Of a DNA stretch of 64,000 nucleotides, positions 55,678-64,000 are shown piece after piece (the first letter of the stretch is position 1; each line of letters begins with the position of its first letter). This stretch comes from Methylococcales bacterium. GTDB lineage: Bacteria > Pseudomonadota > Gammaproteobacteria > Methylococcales > Methylomonadaceae. The stretch lies in contig JAURYI010000123.1 in assembly GCA_030654015.1 (NCBI GenBank), positions 1 to 64,000 on the forward strand, given 5' to 3'. The position numbers and the translations under genes are program-made. The notes under the pieces are model-generated. The model searched no databases. It was given only the letters and a program-made list of their open reading frames with translations, and was not told the origin of the DNA.

Positions 55678-55911
55678 TTATTTTTTGGGGTTTAAACCCT
55701 TATAAACAGTCTGATCGCTTTTGCCCACAGGGTCAGGCTCATGTATCTGTGATGGAGCGCGGGTGTCGCCCGATGATAGATAAGTAAACAGCATCGGTAG
55801 CAATACCAAAATAGCCATGACTACCGCCAGCCCTAAAACACCCAGCAAAAACGGTTTTAATGGCGAGACAATATTTTCCTCTTCGGCGGATGTTTCTTCT
55901 TCAGTTTTCAT
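55678..55911 (-). CDS. Small acidic single-pass membrane protein, function unknown
   Basis: The 77-residue product has a very acidic N-terminus (EEETSAEEENIV), one membrane helix (FLLGVLGLAVVMAILVLLPMLF) and a Pro/Lys-containing C-terminus. An AAAGGTAATTACT precedes the ATG. I do not recognise the family. It lies between the helicase gene, with which it converges, and the giant kinase gene, from which it diverges by 149 bases. That region may hold a shared promoter. Confidence 0.7.
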   Translation of the reverse strand: MKTEEETSAEEENIVSPLKPFLLGVLGLAVVMAILVLLPMLFTYLSSGDTRAPSQIHEPDPVGKSDQTVYKGLNPKK

Positions 55912-56060
55912 AGTAATTACCTTTTATTGTTATATGGATGAAATACAATTCCTCGGAACCTAATGCGCGAGATAAAACCTTGATATTATTAATCTAATAT
56001 TGGCAGTACAACGCAAGTTTACTGTATGATAATTAGCTAATTATGTACAGAGTAGAGACT

Positions 56061-59000
56061 ATGCTTTCACACATTTCTGGCTACCGCATTACCGAAACGC
56101 TGCATTCATCGGCAAAGTCCATTGTCTATTTAGCGGCGCGTGACAGTGATGATGTGCCAGTCGTCATTAAAACCCTCAATGAGGCGTATCCCAATCATCA
56201 GCAAATCGCGCGCTTCCTGCACGAAGTTGATATTCATAAAAAACTCACTAACATACACGGCGTTGCCAGTGTCTATAACGTAGAAAATCATGGACATCAA
56301 CAGGCACTGGTACTGGAATATATTTCGGGCGGTGAGCTGGCAAAACAGCTGGATCACACTGCCGATCACTTTATCGGCTTATTTTTCAAGTCTGCCATAC
56401 AAATCGCCGACGCGCTGAGTGCCATTCATCAGCAGGGCATTATTCACAAAGACATCAAGCCCAAAAATATTTTATGGCAGCCGCACCTTGAAACCATAAA
56501 AATTATTGATTTCGGTATTGCCAGCGAATCGGTCAACGAAAAACAAAGCCAGAACAGCCTGTTTCTGACCGGTTCTCTGCCTTTTTTATCGCCTGAACAA
56601 ACAGGACGCATGAATCGTTCTGTTGATTATCGCTCCGATTTTTATTCGTTAGGCGTAACATTTTATAAGCTGTTATCGGGCGAATTACCGTTTGATGTCA
56701 GTGAAAATGATCCGATGGCATGGGTGCATTGTCATATTGCGCGTACCCCCAAACCGTTAATGATAAAAGAGTCTGCTATTGCCCCCGCGTTATCGGCGAT
56801 TATTAATAAGCTGATGGCAAAAAATGCCGAAGATCGTTATCAAAGTGCCTTGGGCTTAAAAAATGATTTGCAATACTGTTACAGCCAATGGCACAGCACG
56901 GGTGCTATCGGTGCGTTTGTCGCGGGGCAGCGGGATGTTATTGACCGTTTTGACATTCCGCAAAAACTCTATGGTCGTGAACAGGAACTCGCCTTGTTGT
57001 CGGAAGCGTTTGCCGAAGTTGCAAGAGGCGACTGCCAGTTATTTCTGGTGAACGGGTTTTCGGGGATTGGTAAATCGGTATTGATTAACGAAATACACAA
57101 ACCCATTGTGGCAAAAAACGGCTATTTTATCAGCGGTAAATTCGATCAGTTTCAGCGCAACATTCCTTACTCCGCCTTGGTACAGGCATTGCGCGGGCTA
57201 ATGCAGCAATTATTGACCGAATCCTCAGAACGCTTATATCAATGGCGCAATAAATTATTAGGCGCACTCGGCAGCAACGGGCGGGTGTTGATTGATTTTA
57301 TTCCTGAGCTGGAACAAATTATCGGCGAGCAACAACCCGTTCCCCATTTAGGCACCGAAGAAAATCAAAACCGTTTTAATTATGTAGCCCTGCAATTTTT
57401 GCAATTATTTGCGCGTAAAAAGCATCCTTTAGTGCTGTTTATTGATGATCTGCAATGGATGGATTCAGCCAGTTTACATTTAATTAAACTGTTTATGCTC
57501 AGTGAGCAGCTAAGTCATTTCTTATTATTAGGCGCGTATCGGGATAATGAAGTGGAGGCTTATCATCCATTGCCGCTGATGATTGCGGAGCTTAAAAAGG
57601 CACGGGTTAATGTTTTCGACTTAACATTAAAACCGCTGCAATTGCACTGCATTAATCAATTAGTCAGCGAGTCTATTTATACCGATGCAGAAAAAACCCT
57701 GCCGTTGGCACAAGCCATTTTGCATAAAACCGACGGTAATCCGTTTTTTATCAATCAATTTTTAAAACAGAGTGTTGATACGGGTTTATTAGCGTTTGAT
57801 GCGGCGCAAAAAAGTTGGCAATGGGATTTGGAGAGCATCAGTCAGCAGCCGAGTTGTGACAATGTGGTTGATTTAATGGTGGCAAAAATGGCGCGTTTAT
57901 CGCCCGTCACGCAAAATTTACTGCGCCTGAGTGCCTGTATCGGCAGTGTATTTGATTTGCATACGCTGGCGATTATCAGTGAAAAAAGCGTCCAGCAGGT
58001 CGCTGGTGAGTTATGGCCTGCCGTGACAGCAGGCTTATTAATTGCGCAGGGTGACGAACACGCTTTACTAAAAAGCATCAGCGAACACAGTTCCGTTGTT
58101 GAGCAGGATTTTCCTAATGCGGTGGATAAATTCCTGCATGATAGAGTGCAGCAAGCCGCCTATTCCCTGATTGCCGACAACGACAAACAACGGGTGCATT
58201 TAAAAATCGGGCGGTTATTATTACAAAATACCCCTGAAAGCGAACTGGACAACGTCTGTTTTGATATTGTCGAGCATTATAATAAAAGTATTGCCTTATT
58301 AACCGATGAGGCTGAACGCCATCGGTTAGCCGAACTTAATTTAATGGCAGGGCAGAAAGCCAAAGAAGCGACCGCTTATTACCCCGCATTACTGTATTTT
58401 AAAAACGCCACTGCCTGCTTGCCCAGTTCTGAAGCTGGAGCTTGGGAGCGAGCGCAAGCCTTACGTTTTGCGGTGCAGAAAGGGCAGATAGAATGTCATT
58501 TTTTGCTGAGTGAGATTGACGCAGGGCTGCAACAAGCCGATGCTTTATTGGAAGTGTGTCAAAACGTCACCGATAAAGTTGAACTGAATAACCTGCTGAT
58601 TTTGTATTACGGCGGCGCGGGGCAGATGGATAAAGCCATTGATATTGCGCTGGATTCATTGCGATTATTTGCAATGGATATTCCAAGAAGTCCCAATCAA
58701 GCGCAGTTATTATTGGAGTTGGCGCGTGCAAAACTCAAATTGGGGCGCAAAACAGCAGATGATTTAAGCGCGTTGCCGTTAATCGAAGATGAGGCGGTTC
58801 ATGCTGTTTTCAGCTTACTGAAAGAACTGATTGCGCCCACTTATCTGCAAGGTTTAAATCAGCTGTTGCCGTACATTATTTTGCGGATGTTCAATCTCAC
58901 GCTGACCCACGGTAACGGCCCCGTGTCGTCGTTCGCCTATTCGGGTTATGCGTTGCTGTGGTCGAAACTGGGTGATTTTGCGGAAGCACATCGTTTTGGT

Positions 59001-62000
59001 GTGTTGGCAATGGACTATAACAAACACGTCAATAATCCGCCGATGGAAGCGCGGTGTTATTTCATGAGTACCAGTTTTGCCTTGTACTGGGGGCAGGCAT
59101 TAGAAAATTCCCAGCAGCCGCGCAAAATCGGCTTACAAAAATTAATTGATACGGGGGAGTATTTTTGGGCTTCGTATATGTACCTGTTTGGTTTCTGGCA
59201 GGAAGTGGTGTTGTCACGCTCACTGAATGAGCTGATGGAATTGAGCAAAAAAGAACAGCAATTTGCCCATAAAGCCAAACAGATAGAACCCTATTATGTG
59301 CATACCCTGCATCACACACTATTCAAAAATCTGGCAGGTCACACCGATTATCCTGACTCGCTGGATAACCAGTCAGGTGAAGAAGCGGAAGCTCTCGCCT
59401 ATTTCGAGCAGAATGCGACCTCTACAATGGGGACGTTTTATCAGGTCGTGTGTCGTCTGGTGCTGCATTATTCCTATGAGCAGTACGAGCAGGCGTTTGC
59501 TATCGCGACCCAGCCGCATATTACCGATGAAGTCATTCGTGATGGCACCTACACACGGGTGGTTTATACGTTTTACAGTTGTCTGTCGATGTTGGCGATT
59601 ATAAAATCTAAAACACAATTCGGACTCCGCAAAGCGGAATATCACGCCGATTATGTAAAACATAAACGAACCATTAAAAAGTGGTACACCTTATGTCCCG
59701 AAAATTTCGCCGTTATGTGGACTTTGTTATGCGCAGAAGAAGCACGGATTGCTGGTAAAAATACCCGCGCCATTGATTATTACGATCAAGCTTTATCCGC
59801 CGCAAAAGCCAATAAATCACTGTGGTTTGAAAGTCTGGTCAATGAGTTAACCGCTAAATTCTGGCTGCAAAAAAATAAGCAGAAAATAGCCGCTGTGTTT
59901 ATGAGCGATGCCAGTTATCTGTATTACCGCTGGGGCGCATTGCGCAAAGTAGCGTTGCTGGAAAAAAATTACCCCGAATTATTAAGTCGGCAAAAATCAA
60001 ATACAGACCTCGAACAAGCCACTCTGGAGCATTACACGACCAACAGCACCAGTAGTGATTTTGCACTGGATATTCATACCCTGCTGAAAGCCTCGCAAAC
60101 CCTGTCGGGTGAAATTGTGATGGAAAAACTGTTACAGAAATTAATGCACTTTCTCATCGAAAATGCAGGTGCGCAACGCGGCGTATTGATTTTGAAAGAG
60201 CAGGACGGCTATGTGATTGAAGCGGAATGCAATATTGAACAAGATCAGGAAGTCATAACGCAACAGTCAATGGCGTTGTCAGAGGCGACTAATTTAGCGA
60301 CAACCATTATTCGTTATGTATTGCGTAGTAAAGAAACCGTGTTATTAGGCGATACGGTCAGCGATCAGCGTTTTATTAACGACAGTTATTTACAACAGGC
60401 ACAGGTCAAATCGTTGTTGTGTCTGCCCTTGCTGGATAAAGGGCTGTTAAGCGGCATTTTGTATCTGGAAAATAATATCGCCAACAATGCGTTTACACCC
60501 GACCGCGTGGAAATTTTACAGATATTGTCCGCTGAAATTGCCATTTCGTTAGAAAATGCCCGTCTGTATCGCCAATTGGCACAATACAATCAAACGTTAG
60601 AAGAGACGGTGCGAGAGCGCACCGCTGATTTACGCGCGGTGAATGAATCGTTACTGAATAAGAACAGTGAAATTCAGCAAGCCACGAAAATTATTGAAGA
60701 AAAAAATAATAACATCACCAAAAGTATTTTATACGCCCAGAAAATTCAAGCCGCTATGTTGCCGCAAGCGGAAAAAATAGCCGAAGATTTGCCTAACTAT
60801 TTTATTCTTTTCAGACCTAAGGAAATTGTATCAGGCGATTTTTATTGGTGTAATCGCCTTGAGGGCAAGTTATTTATTATCGTCGGTGATTGTACAGGTC
60901 ACGGTGTCCCTGGGGCTTTTTTATCGACCATAGGTCATATGCTGCTGAATAAAATCATTCTGGAAAAACGGGTTTTTAATCCCGCTTTAATATTGGCAGT
61001 GTTACATGAAGAAATAAAAATTGCGTTACGACAGCAAGGCAAAAGCAGGCAGGCAAATGATGGTATGGATATTGCGGTCTGCCAAATTGATGAGGAGACG
61101 CAATTAATCCTCTATGCAGGTGCGAGAAGACCTCTGTATCTGGTGAAAGCAAGCAATAATGAATTGATTAAAATAGCAGGCGACCGAAAATCCATCGGTG
61201 GCCGACAAAAGGAAGAAACACGCCATTTTGCCGATCATGCACTGACGTTTTCCTGTGGTGATATGTTGTATTTAACCAGTGACGGCTTGGCGGATCAGCA
61301 TAATCAGGACAATAAAAAATTCAGCTCCTTCCAGCTGGAAGTTACCTTACAGGCGATTGCCGATAAAGACATTGCGACACAACAACAAAGTTTGATTCAG
61401 GCACTGAACCAGCATCAGGGCAACGAACATCAACGAGATGATATGACGCTTTTTGCAACGCGCTTAGGTGCAGCGACTACGCATCATCACTTCAATAAGG
61501 AAAAAAACGTGCAATCATTTGATTTATTGAGTTTTCGCAAATTACTCATAGAAAATAACATCGTGCTTTCTTTTGAGGGTAAAATGTCGCAAGGTGTATT
61601 AATTGCTTTGGTAGAAACATTAAAAGAACGGTTGGCAACGAATACAGATGACGCAACCCAGCATATAGTCAGAAAAATTTATGGGGTTTTTGTTGAGCTT
61701 GCCCAAAATATTCAAAATCACTCTCTGGAAAAAGTCCTTGTCAATCAACAGGCAATAGGGATTGGTATCATTGTTATTCGAGAAGATGAACACAAGTTTG
61801 TCATTACTTCAGGCAATAAATTGTTAAATGTCGATGCAGAAAACCTGCGCAGCTATTGCGACGTGGTGAATGCCTTGGGTGAAGATGGTTTGAAAAAAAT
61901 GTATAAAGAAAAGCTACGCATGGCGCGTCAACAAGACGTAATCGGTGCAGGTATCGGTTTAATTGACATTATCCGCAAATCAAACCATCCCATTGTTTAT

Positions 62001-62072
62001 ACACTGCAAGCAGTTGATGAAATCACGCAATTTTTTACCTTATCGGTCACCCTATTCAAGATAATACCATGA
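56061..62072 (+). CDS. Ser/Thr kinase-AAA-GAF-PP2C-SiaB fusion protein
   Basis: The 2003-residue product (start ATG 56061; the track adds six residues) joins several signalling domains. Residues 1-270: Ser/Thr kinase with VVIKTLN, IIHKDIKPKNILW and IIDFGIAS. About 310-580: AAA-type ATPase with NGFSGIGKSVLI and LVLFIDDLQWMD. About 600-1330: helical TPR-like region. About 1360-1500: GAF domain. A coiled coil follows (TLEETVRERTADL). About 1585-1800: PP2C/SpoIIE phosphatase with SGDFYWCN, GDCTGHGVPGAF, TSDGLADQ and QRDDMTLFA. The last 190 residues form a SiaB-like kinase domain (DUF6272). In Pseudomonas, SiaA and SiaB are separate and act oppositely on SiaC; here both are on one chain, followed by siaC with a 4-base overlap. 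The front half resembles cyanobacterial HstK-type kinases. Confidence 0.88.
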   Translation: MLSHISGYRITETLHSSAKSIVYLAARDSDDVPVVIKTLNEAYPNHQQIARFLHEVDIHKKLTNIHGVASVYNVENHGHQQALVLEYISGGELAKQLDHTADHFIGLFFKSAIQIADALSAIHQQGIIHKDIKPKNILWQPHLETIKIIDFGIASESVNEKQSQNSLFLTGSLPFLSPEQTGRMNRSVDYRSDFYSLGVTFYKLLSGELPFDVSENDPMAWVHCHIARTPKPLMIKESAIAPALSAIINKLMAKNAEDRYQSALGLKNDLQYCYSQWHSTGAIGAFVAGQRDVIDRFDIPQKLYGREQELALLSEAFAEVARGDCQLFLVNGFSGIGKSVLINEIHKPIVAKNGYFISGKFDQFQRNIPYSALVQALRGLMQQLLTESSERLYQWRNKLLGALGSNGRVLIDFIPELEQIIGEQQPVPHLGTEENQNRFNYVALQFLQLFARKKHPLVLFIDDLQWMDSASLHLIKLFMLSEQLSHFLLLGAYRDNEVEAYHPLPLMIAELKKARVNVFDLTLKPLQLHCINQLVSESIYTDAEKTLPLAQAILHKTDGNPFFINQFLKQSVDTGLLAFDAAQKSWQWDLESISQQPSCDNVVDLMVAKMARLSPVTQNLLRLSACIGSVFDLHTLAIISEKSVQQVAGELWPAVTAGLLIAQGDEHALLKSISEHSSVVEQDFPNAVDKFLHDRVQQAAYSLIADNDKQRVHLKIGRLLLQNTPESELDNVCFDIVEHYNKSIALLTDEAERHRLAELNLMAGQKAKEATAYYPALLYFKNATACLPSSEAGAWERAQALRFAVQKGQIECHFLLSEIDAGLQQADALLEVCQNVTDKVELNNLLILYYGGAGQMDKAIDIALDSLRLFAMDIPRSPNQAQLLLELARAKLKLGRKTADDLSALPLIEDEAVHAVFSLLKELIAPTYLQGLNQLLPYIILRMFNLTLTHGNGPVSSFAYSGYALLWSKLGDFAEAHRFGVLAMDYNKHVNNPPMEARCYFMSTSFALYWGQALENSQQPRKIGLQKLIDTGEYFWASYMYLFGFWQEVVLSRSLNELMELSKKEQQFAHKAKQIEPYYVHTLHHTLFKNLAGHTDYPDSLDNQSGEEAEALAYFEQNATSTMGTFYQVVCRLVLHYSYEQYEQAFAIATQPHITDEVIRDGTYTRVVYTFYSCLSMLAIIKSKTQFGLRKAEYHADYVKHKRTIKKWYTLCPENFAVMWTLLCAEEARIAGKNTRAIDYYDQALSAAKANKSLWFESLVNELTAKFWLQKNKQKIAAVFMSDASYLYYRWGALRKVALLEKNYPELLSRQKSNTDLEQATLEHYTTNSTSSDFALDIHTLLKASQTLSGEIVMEKLLQKLMHFLIENAGAQRGVLILKEQDGYVIEAECNIEQDQEVITQQSMALSEATNLATTIIRYVLRSKETVLLGDTVSDQRFINDSYLQQAQVKSLLCLPLLDKGLLSGILYLENNIANNAFTPDRVEILQILSAEIAISLENARLYRQLAQYNQTLEETVRERTADLRAVNESLLNKNSEIQQATKIIEEKNNNITKSILYAQKIQAAMLPQAEKIAEDLPNYFILFRPKEIVSGDFYWCNRLEGKLFIIVGDCTGHGVPGAFLSTIGHMLLNKIILEKRVFNPALILAVLHEEIKIALRQQGKSRQANDGMDIAVCQIDEETQLILYAGARRPLYLVKASNNELIKIAGDRKSIGGRQKEETRHFADHALTFSCGDMLYLTSDGLADQHNQDNKKFSSFQLEVTLQAIADKDIATQQQSLIQALNQHQGNEHQRDDMTLFATRLGAATTHHHFNKEKNVQSFDLLSFRKLLIENNIVLSFEGKMSQGVLIALVETLKERLATNTDDATQHIVRKIYGVFVELAQNIQNHSLEKVLVNQQAIGIGIIVIREDEHKFVITSGNKLLNVDAENLRSYCDVVNALGEDGLKKMYKEKLRMARQQDVIGAGIGLIDIIRKSNHPIVYTLQAVDEITQFFTLSVTLFKIIP

Positions 62073-62452
62073 ATAATTTAATCATAAATGCGGGCAAAGA
62101 CACACTGAATATCAGCTGTGATAGTGTAACGGGCATCATTGATATGCGGGGCATTTCCTATCCGCAGGATGCCGCTGATTTTTTCAATCCTGTGTTTGAC
62201 TGGCTAGAAAATTATATTAATAACGTTGCTGCTGACATAACGTTGAATCTGCACATTGATTATCTCAATACCAGTTCGACCAAATGCCTGTTTGATTTTA
62301 TTGACAGGCTGGAAGATTACTACAAACAGGGCAATACGGTTCAGGTGAACTGGTATCATGAAGCGCATGATGACGATATAAAAGAAACGGGTCTGGAGTT
62401 TCAAGAGGATCTGGAGTTGCCTTTTGTCGTGCTTGCCTACAGCAAGAGTTAG
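62069..62452 (+). CDS. siaC: SiaC-family regulatory phosphoprotein
   Basis: The 127-residue product matches the DUF1987/SiaC family, a small STAS-like switch protein. The region INLHIDYLNTSSTKCLFDF (as encoded: LNLHIDYLNTSSTK) holds the threonine/serine cluster that is phosphorylated by SiaB in Pseudomonas. Early residues ISCDSVTGIIDMRGISYPQDA fit the family start, where a membrane- or partner-binding strand lies. Unphosphorylated SiaC binds and activates the diguanylate cyclase SiaD. It overlaps the kinase/phosphatase gene by 4 bases and is followed by siaD 25 bases later, so all three should be one operon. Confidence 0.9.
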   Translation: MNNLIINAGKDTLNISCDSVTGIIDMRGISYPQDAADFFNPVFDWLENYINNVAADITLNLHIDYLNTSSTKCLFDFIDRLEDYYKQGNTVQVNWYHEAHDDDIKETGLEFQEDLELPFVVLAYSKS

Positions 62453-62477
62453 CCTGTTTGATGTTAATTGAGTATTT

Positions 62478-63233
62478 ATGAATGATGATATTGATCCGAC
62501 CATGAAAAAAGTATTCAAGCATGAGTTTCTGGCACTTAATAACTACCAGCTTATCGGTAAAGATTTGAATGTATCTGAAGATGAATTACGACAGCATTAC
62601 CAGCATCTGTTAGAGTCCTATCGGCTGTTGTTGCAAAATGCAACGAAAATCACCGCTATCGGTGACATTAATCAGAAAAAATTATTTGAAGCGTTTGAAG
62701 AGCTGGAACGGCAAAAAGCCATTTTGTATCAATCCTCCATTCTGGATTATTTAACCCAAGTGTATAACCGCAGCCACATCATGCAGCTGTTTGATGATGC
62801 GTTTGCACAAACCAAACGCTACCAGAATATCTTCAGCTGCATTTTGCTGGACATTGATGATTTTAAAGCCATTAATGATACGCATGGTCATCTGGCAGGC
62901 GATCTGGTTATCAAGGAAACCGCCAGACAAATATCGGGTCAGATTAGAGAAACCGATGCGTTCGGGCGTTATGGCGGCGAAGAGTTTTTAATCGTGTTGC
63001 CTAATACTAACGCGGAAGAAGCCAGACAAGTTGCCGAAAAAATCAGAATCACCGTGGCAGAAACGACTATTGGTGAGCAAAATCTGCGTGTTACCATCAG
63101 TCTGGGTATTTCCGATAGCCTGATTGATAAGCCGAAAACTCAGGATGAGATGCTTCATAAAGTGGATCTCGCGCTGTATAAAGCCAAAGAAACGGGTAAA
63201 AACCGCACCGTGACTTACACGCCATTCGACTAA
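62478..63233 (+). CDS. siaD: SiaD-type diguanylate cyclase
   Basis: The 251-residue product makes c-di-GMP. It has an N-terminal helical stalk (about 1-85, ELRQHYQHLLESYRLLLQN and a following coil) that in SiaD is the docking site for SiaC, then a GGDEF domain at about 90-250. The active-site motif is YGGEEFLIVLP. An RETD sequence five residues before it is an I-site for product inhibition. No membrane segment or receiver is present, so activation must come through a partner, which is what the SiaC model predicts. The ATG at 62478 has only a weak ribosome-binding site. Confidence 0.9.
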   Translation: MNDDIDPTMKKVFKHEFLALNNYQLIGKDLNVSEDELRQHYQHLLESYRLLLQNATKITAIGDINQKKLFEAFEELERQKAILYQSSILDYLTQVYNRSHIMQLFDDAFAQTKRYQNIFSCILLDIDDFKAINDTHGHLAGDLVIKETARQISGQIRETDAFGRYGGEEFLIVLPNTNAEEARQVAEKIRITVAETTIGEQNLRVTISLGISDSLIDKPKTQDEMLHKVDLALYKAKETGKNRTVTYTPFD

Positions 63234-63293
63234 GTTGTCAAACAATCTGCTATTATTGCGTCCTTTTTTATTCATCTTCACACAGGACACCTC

Positions 63294-63605
63294 ATGTCAG
63301 AATTTAATAATGTCTCCGTCGTTAAAAAAGCCAATGTTTACTTTGATGGCAATGTCAGTAGCCGCACCATCAAATTTGCCGACGGCACTCTAAAAACACT
63401 GGGTTTCATGTTGGCGGGCGAATACACTTTCAATACCGCCGATGCGGAATTAATGGAAATTATCGACGGCGAATTAGAGGTATTGTTACCCGAAAGCGAC
63501 TGGCAAGCCATTAAAGGCGGCGAGTCGTTCAATGTTCCTGCTAATGCAAAATTCACCGTAAAAGTGACTGCGCCTACCGATTACATCTGCTCATTTCTTA
63601 AATAA
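63294..63605 (+). CDS. ppnP: Pyrimidine/purine nucleoside phosphorylase (PpnP/YaiE family)
   Basis: The 103-residue product is a small cupin of the DUF1255 family that splits nucleosides to bases and ribose 1-phosphate. It begins FNNVSVVKKANVYFDGNVSSR and has the conserved LGFMLAGEYTFNT, MEIIDGELEVLLP and GGESFNVPANAKFTVKV blocks. The length matches the E. coli protein. An ACAGGACACCTC ribosome-binding region precedes the ATG. It is a single-gene unit after the Sia operon. Confidence 0.95.
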   Translation: MSEFNNVSVVKKANVYFDGNVSSRTIKFADGTLKTLGFMLAGEYTFNTADAELMEIIDGELEVLLPESDWQAIKGGESFNVPANAKFTVKVTAPTDYICSFLK

Positions 63606-63609
63606 GCAC

Positions 63610-64000
63610 TTGGAAAAAGTCGCCATTTTTGTTGATGTGCAGAACATCTACTACACCACTCGGCAAGCCTACCAACGCCATTTTAATTACCAGCGATTTT
63701 GGTCACAGGCAACGGCTAACCGTCAAGTAGTGGCGGCAATCGCTTATGCCATCGACAAAGGCGACAGTAAACAACAGGGCTTTCAGCAAATCCTCAGACA
63801 CATCGGTTTTGAGGTCAAACTAAAGCCCTATATTCAGCGTACCGACGGCTCTGCCAAAGGCGACTGGGATGTCGGTATCACGCTGGATGTCATGGAATTA
63901 GCCGCGCAAGCGGATGTTATTATTTTATTGTCAGGTGACGGTGATTTTGATCTGCTGCTCGCTAAAGCCCATCAATGTTATGGCGTGACCACAGAAGTCT
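63610..64000 (+). CDS. NYN-domain (LabA/DUF88-like) nuclease, cut by the window end
   Basis: The frame is open to the window edge and not in the ORF track. From a TTG at 63610 it reads VAIFVDVQNIYYTTRQAYQ, then AIAYAIDKGDSKQQGFQ, GSAKGDWDVGITLDVMELA and VIILLSGDGDFDLLL. The conserved acidic residues (FVDxxN, KGxWDVxxxxD and SGDGDF) are those of the NYN/PIN-like RNase fold. It begins 4 bases after the ppnP stop. The start codon is uncertain because the ribosome-binding site is weak. The C-terminus is missing. Confidence 0.85.
   Translation, partial: MEKVAIFVDVQNIYYTTRQAYQRHFNYQRFWSQATANRQVVAAIAYAIDKGDSKQQGFQQILRHIGFEVKLKPYIQRTDGSAKGDWDVGITLDVMELAAQADVIILLSGDGDFDLLLAKAHQCYGVTTEV

Overview
The window reads as a chromosome segment of a type I methanotroph (Gammaproteobacteria, most likely Methylococcales). 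The main evidence is a ribulose monophosphate (RuMP) operon for formaldehyde fixation (hxlA, hxlB, tkt, tal, then fba) and a HisA/HisF-like paralogue of the type shared by methanogens and methylotrophs. The genus assignment is inference. Housekeeping genes (guaB, priA, rsmI, relA, lpxD, rbgA, sodB, dsbB) are gammaproteobacterial in type.

Layout. 1-8112 (minus) is an apparent four-gene operon, in transcription order TonB-dependent receptor, PepSY membrane protein, Tat-exported superoxide dismutase and a Sec-exported CobN-like chelatase cut by the window edge. 8419-9312 is a fructosamine kinase. 9547-16991 is the RuMP region: a near-consensus promoter, a structured leader, hxlA-hxlB-tkt, two unrecognised repeat proteins, tal, a strong terminator and fba. 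17143-21729 holds an exported superoxide reductase-like protein and a two-gene partner-switching system (a PP2C phosphatase carrying its own HATPase domain, and a STAS-PhnD fusion). 21742-23374 is an accessory patch of GTAGG palindromes, a small orphan gene, a RelB/YafQ-type toxin-antitoxin pair and a duplicated 3' end of the neighbouring rbgA/ylqF GTPase gene.

23408-30610 is mostly housekeeping plus a K+ channel with an extra RCK-like gene. 30664-36758 is a run of sensor kinases, a response regulator and a diguanylate cyclase. 36781-41660 holds a predicted methyltransferase, priA (preceded by DnaA-box-like sites), rsmI and the HisA-like gene. 41751-47912 (minus) holds a flavoprotein and a Csu-like chaperone-usher pilus operon, with a degraded copy of the 3' end of relA on its far side. 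48308-55911 contains relA, lpxD, two small membrane proteins and a SWIM-SNF2 helicase. 56061-63233 is a Sia-type c-di-GMP switch in which a 2003-residue protein joins a Ser/Thr kinase, AAA ATPase, GAF, PP2C (SiaA-like) and SiaB-like kinase, followed by siaC and siaD. ppnP and a truncated NYN-domain gene end the window.

The most novel item is the pair of repeat proteins inside the RuMP operon. They share at least 15 copies of a short [ST]-x-V-x-[KR]-Y motif. One is membrane-anchored with its repeats predicted on the cytoplasmic side and the other is soluble, which suggests a multivalent scaffold for the pathway enzymes at the membrane. The fused Sia switch, the exported CobN-like chelatase and the two cases of duplicated gene 3' ends flanking accessory modules are the other main points. 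No tRNA, rRNA, CRISPR array or transposase gene was recognised.
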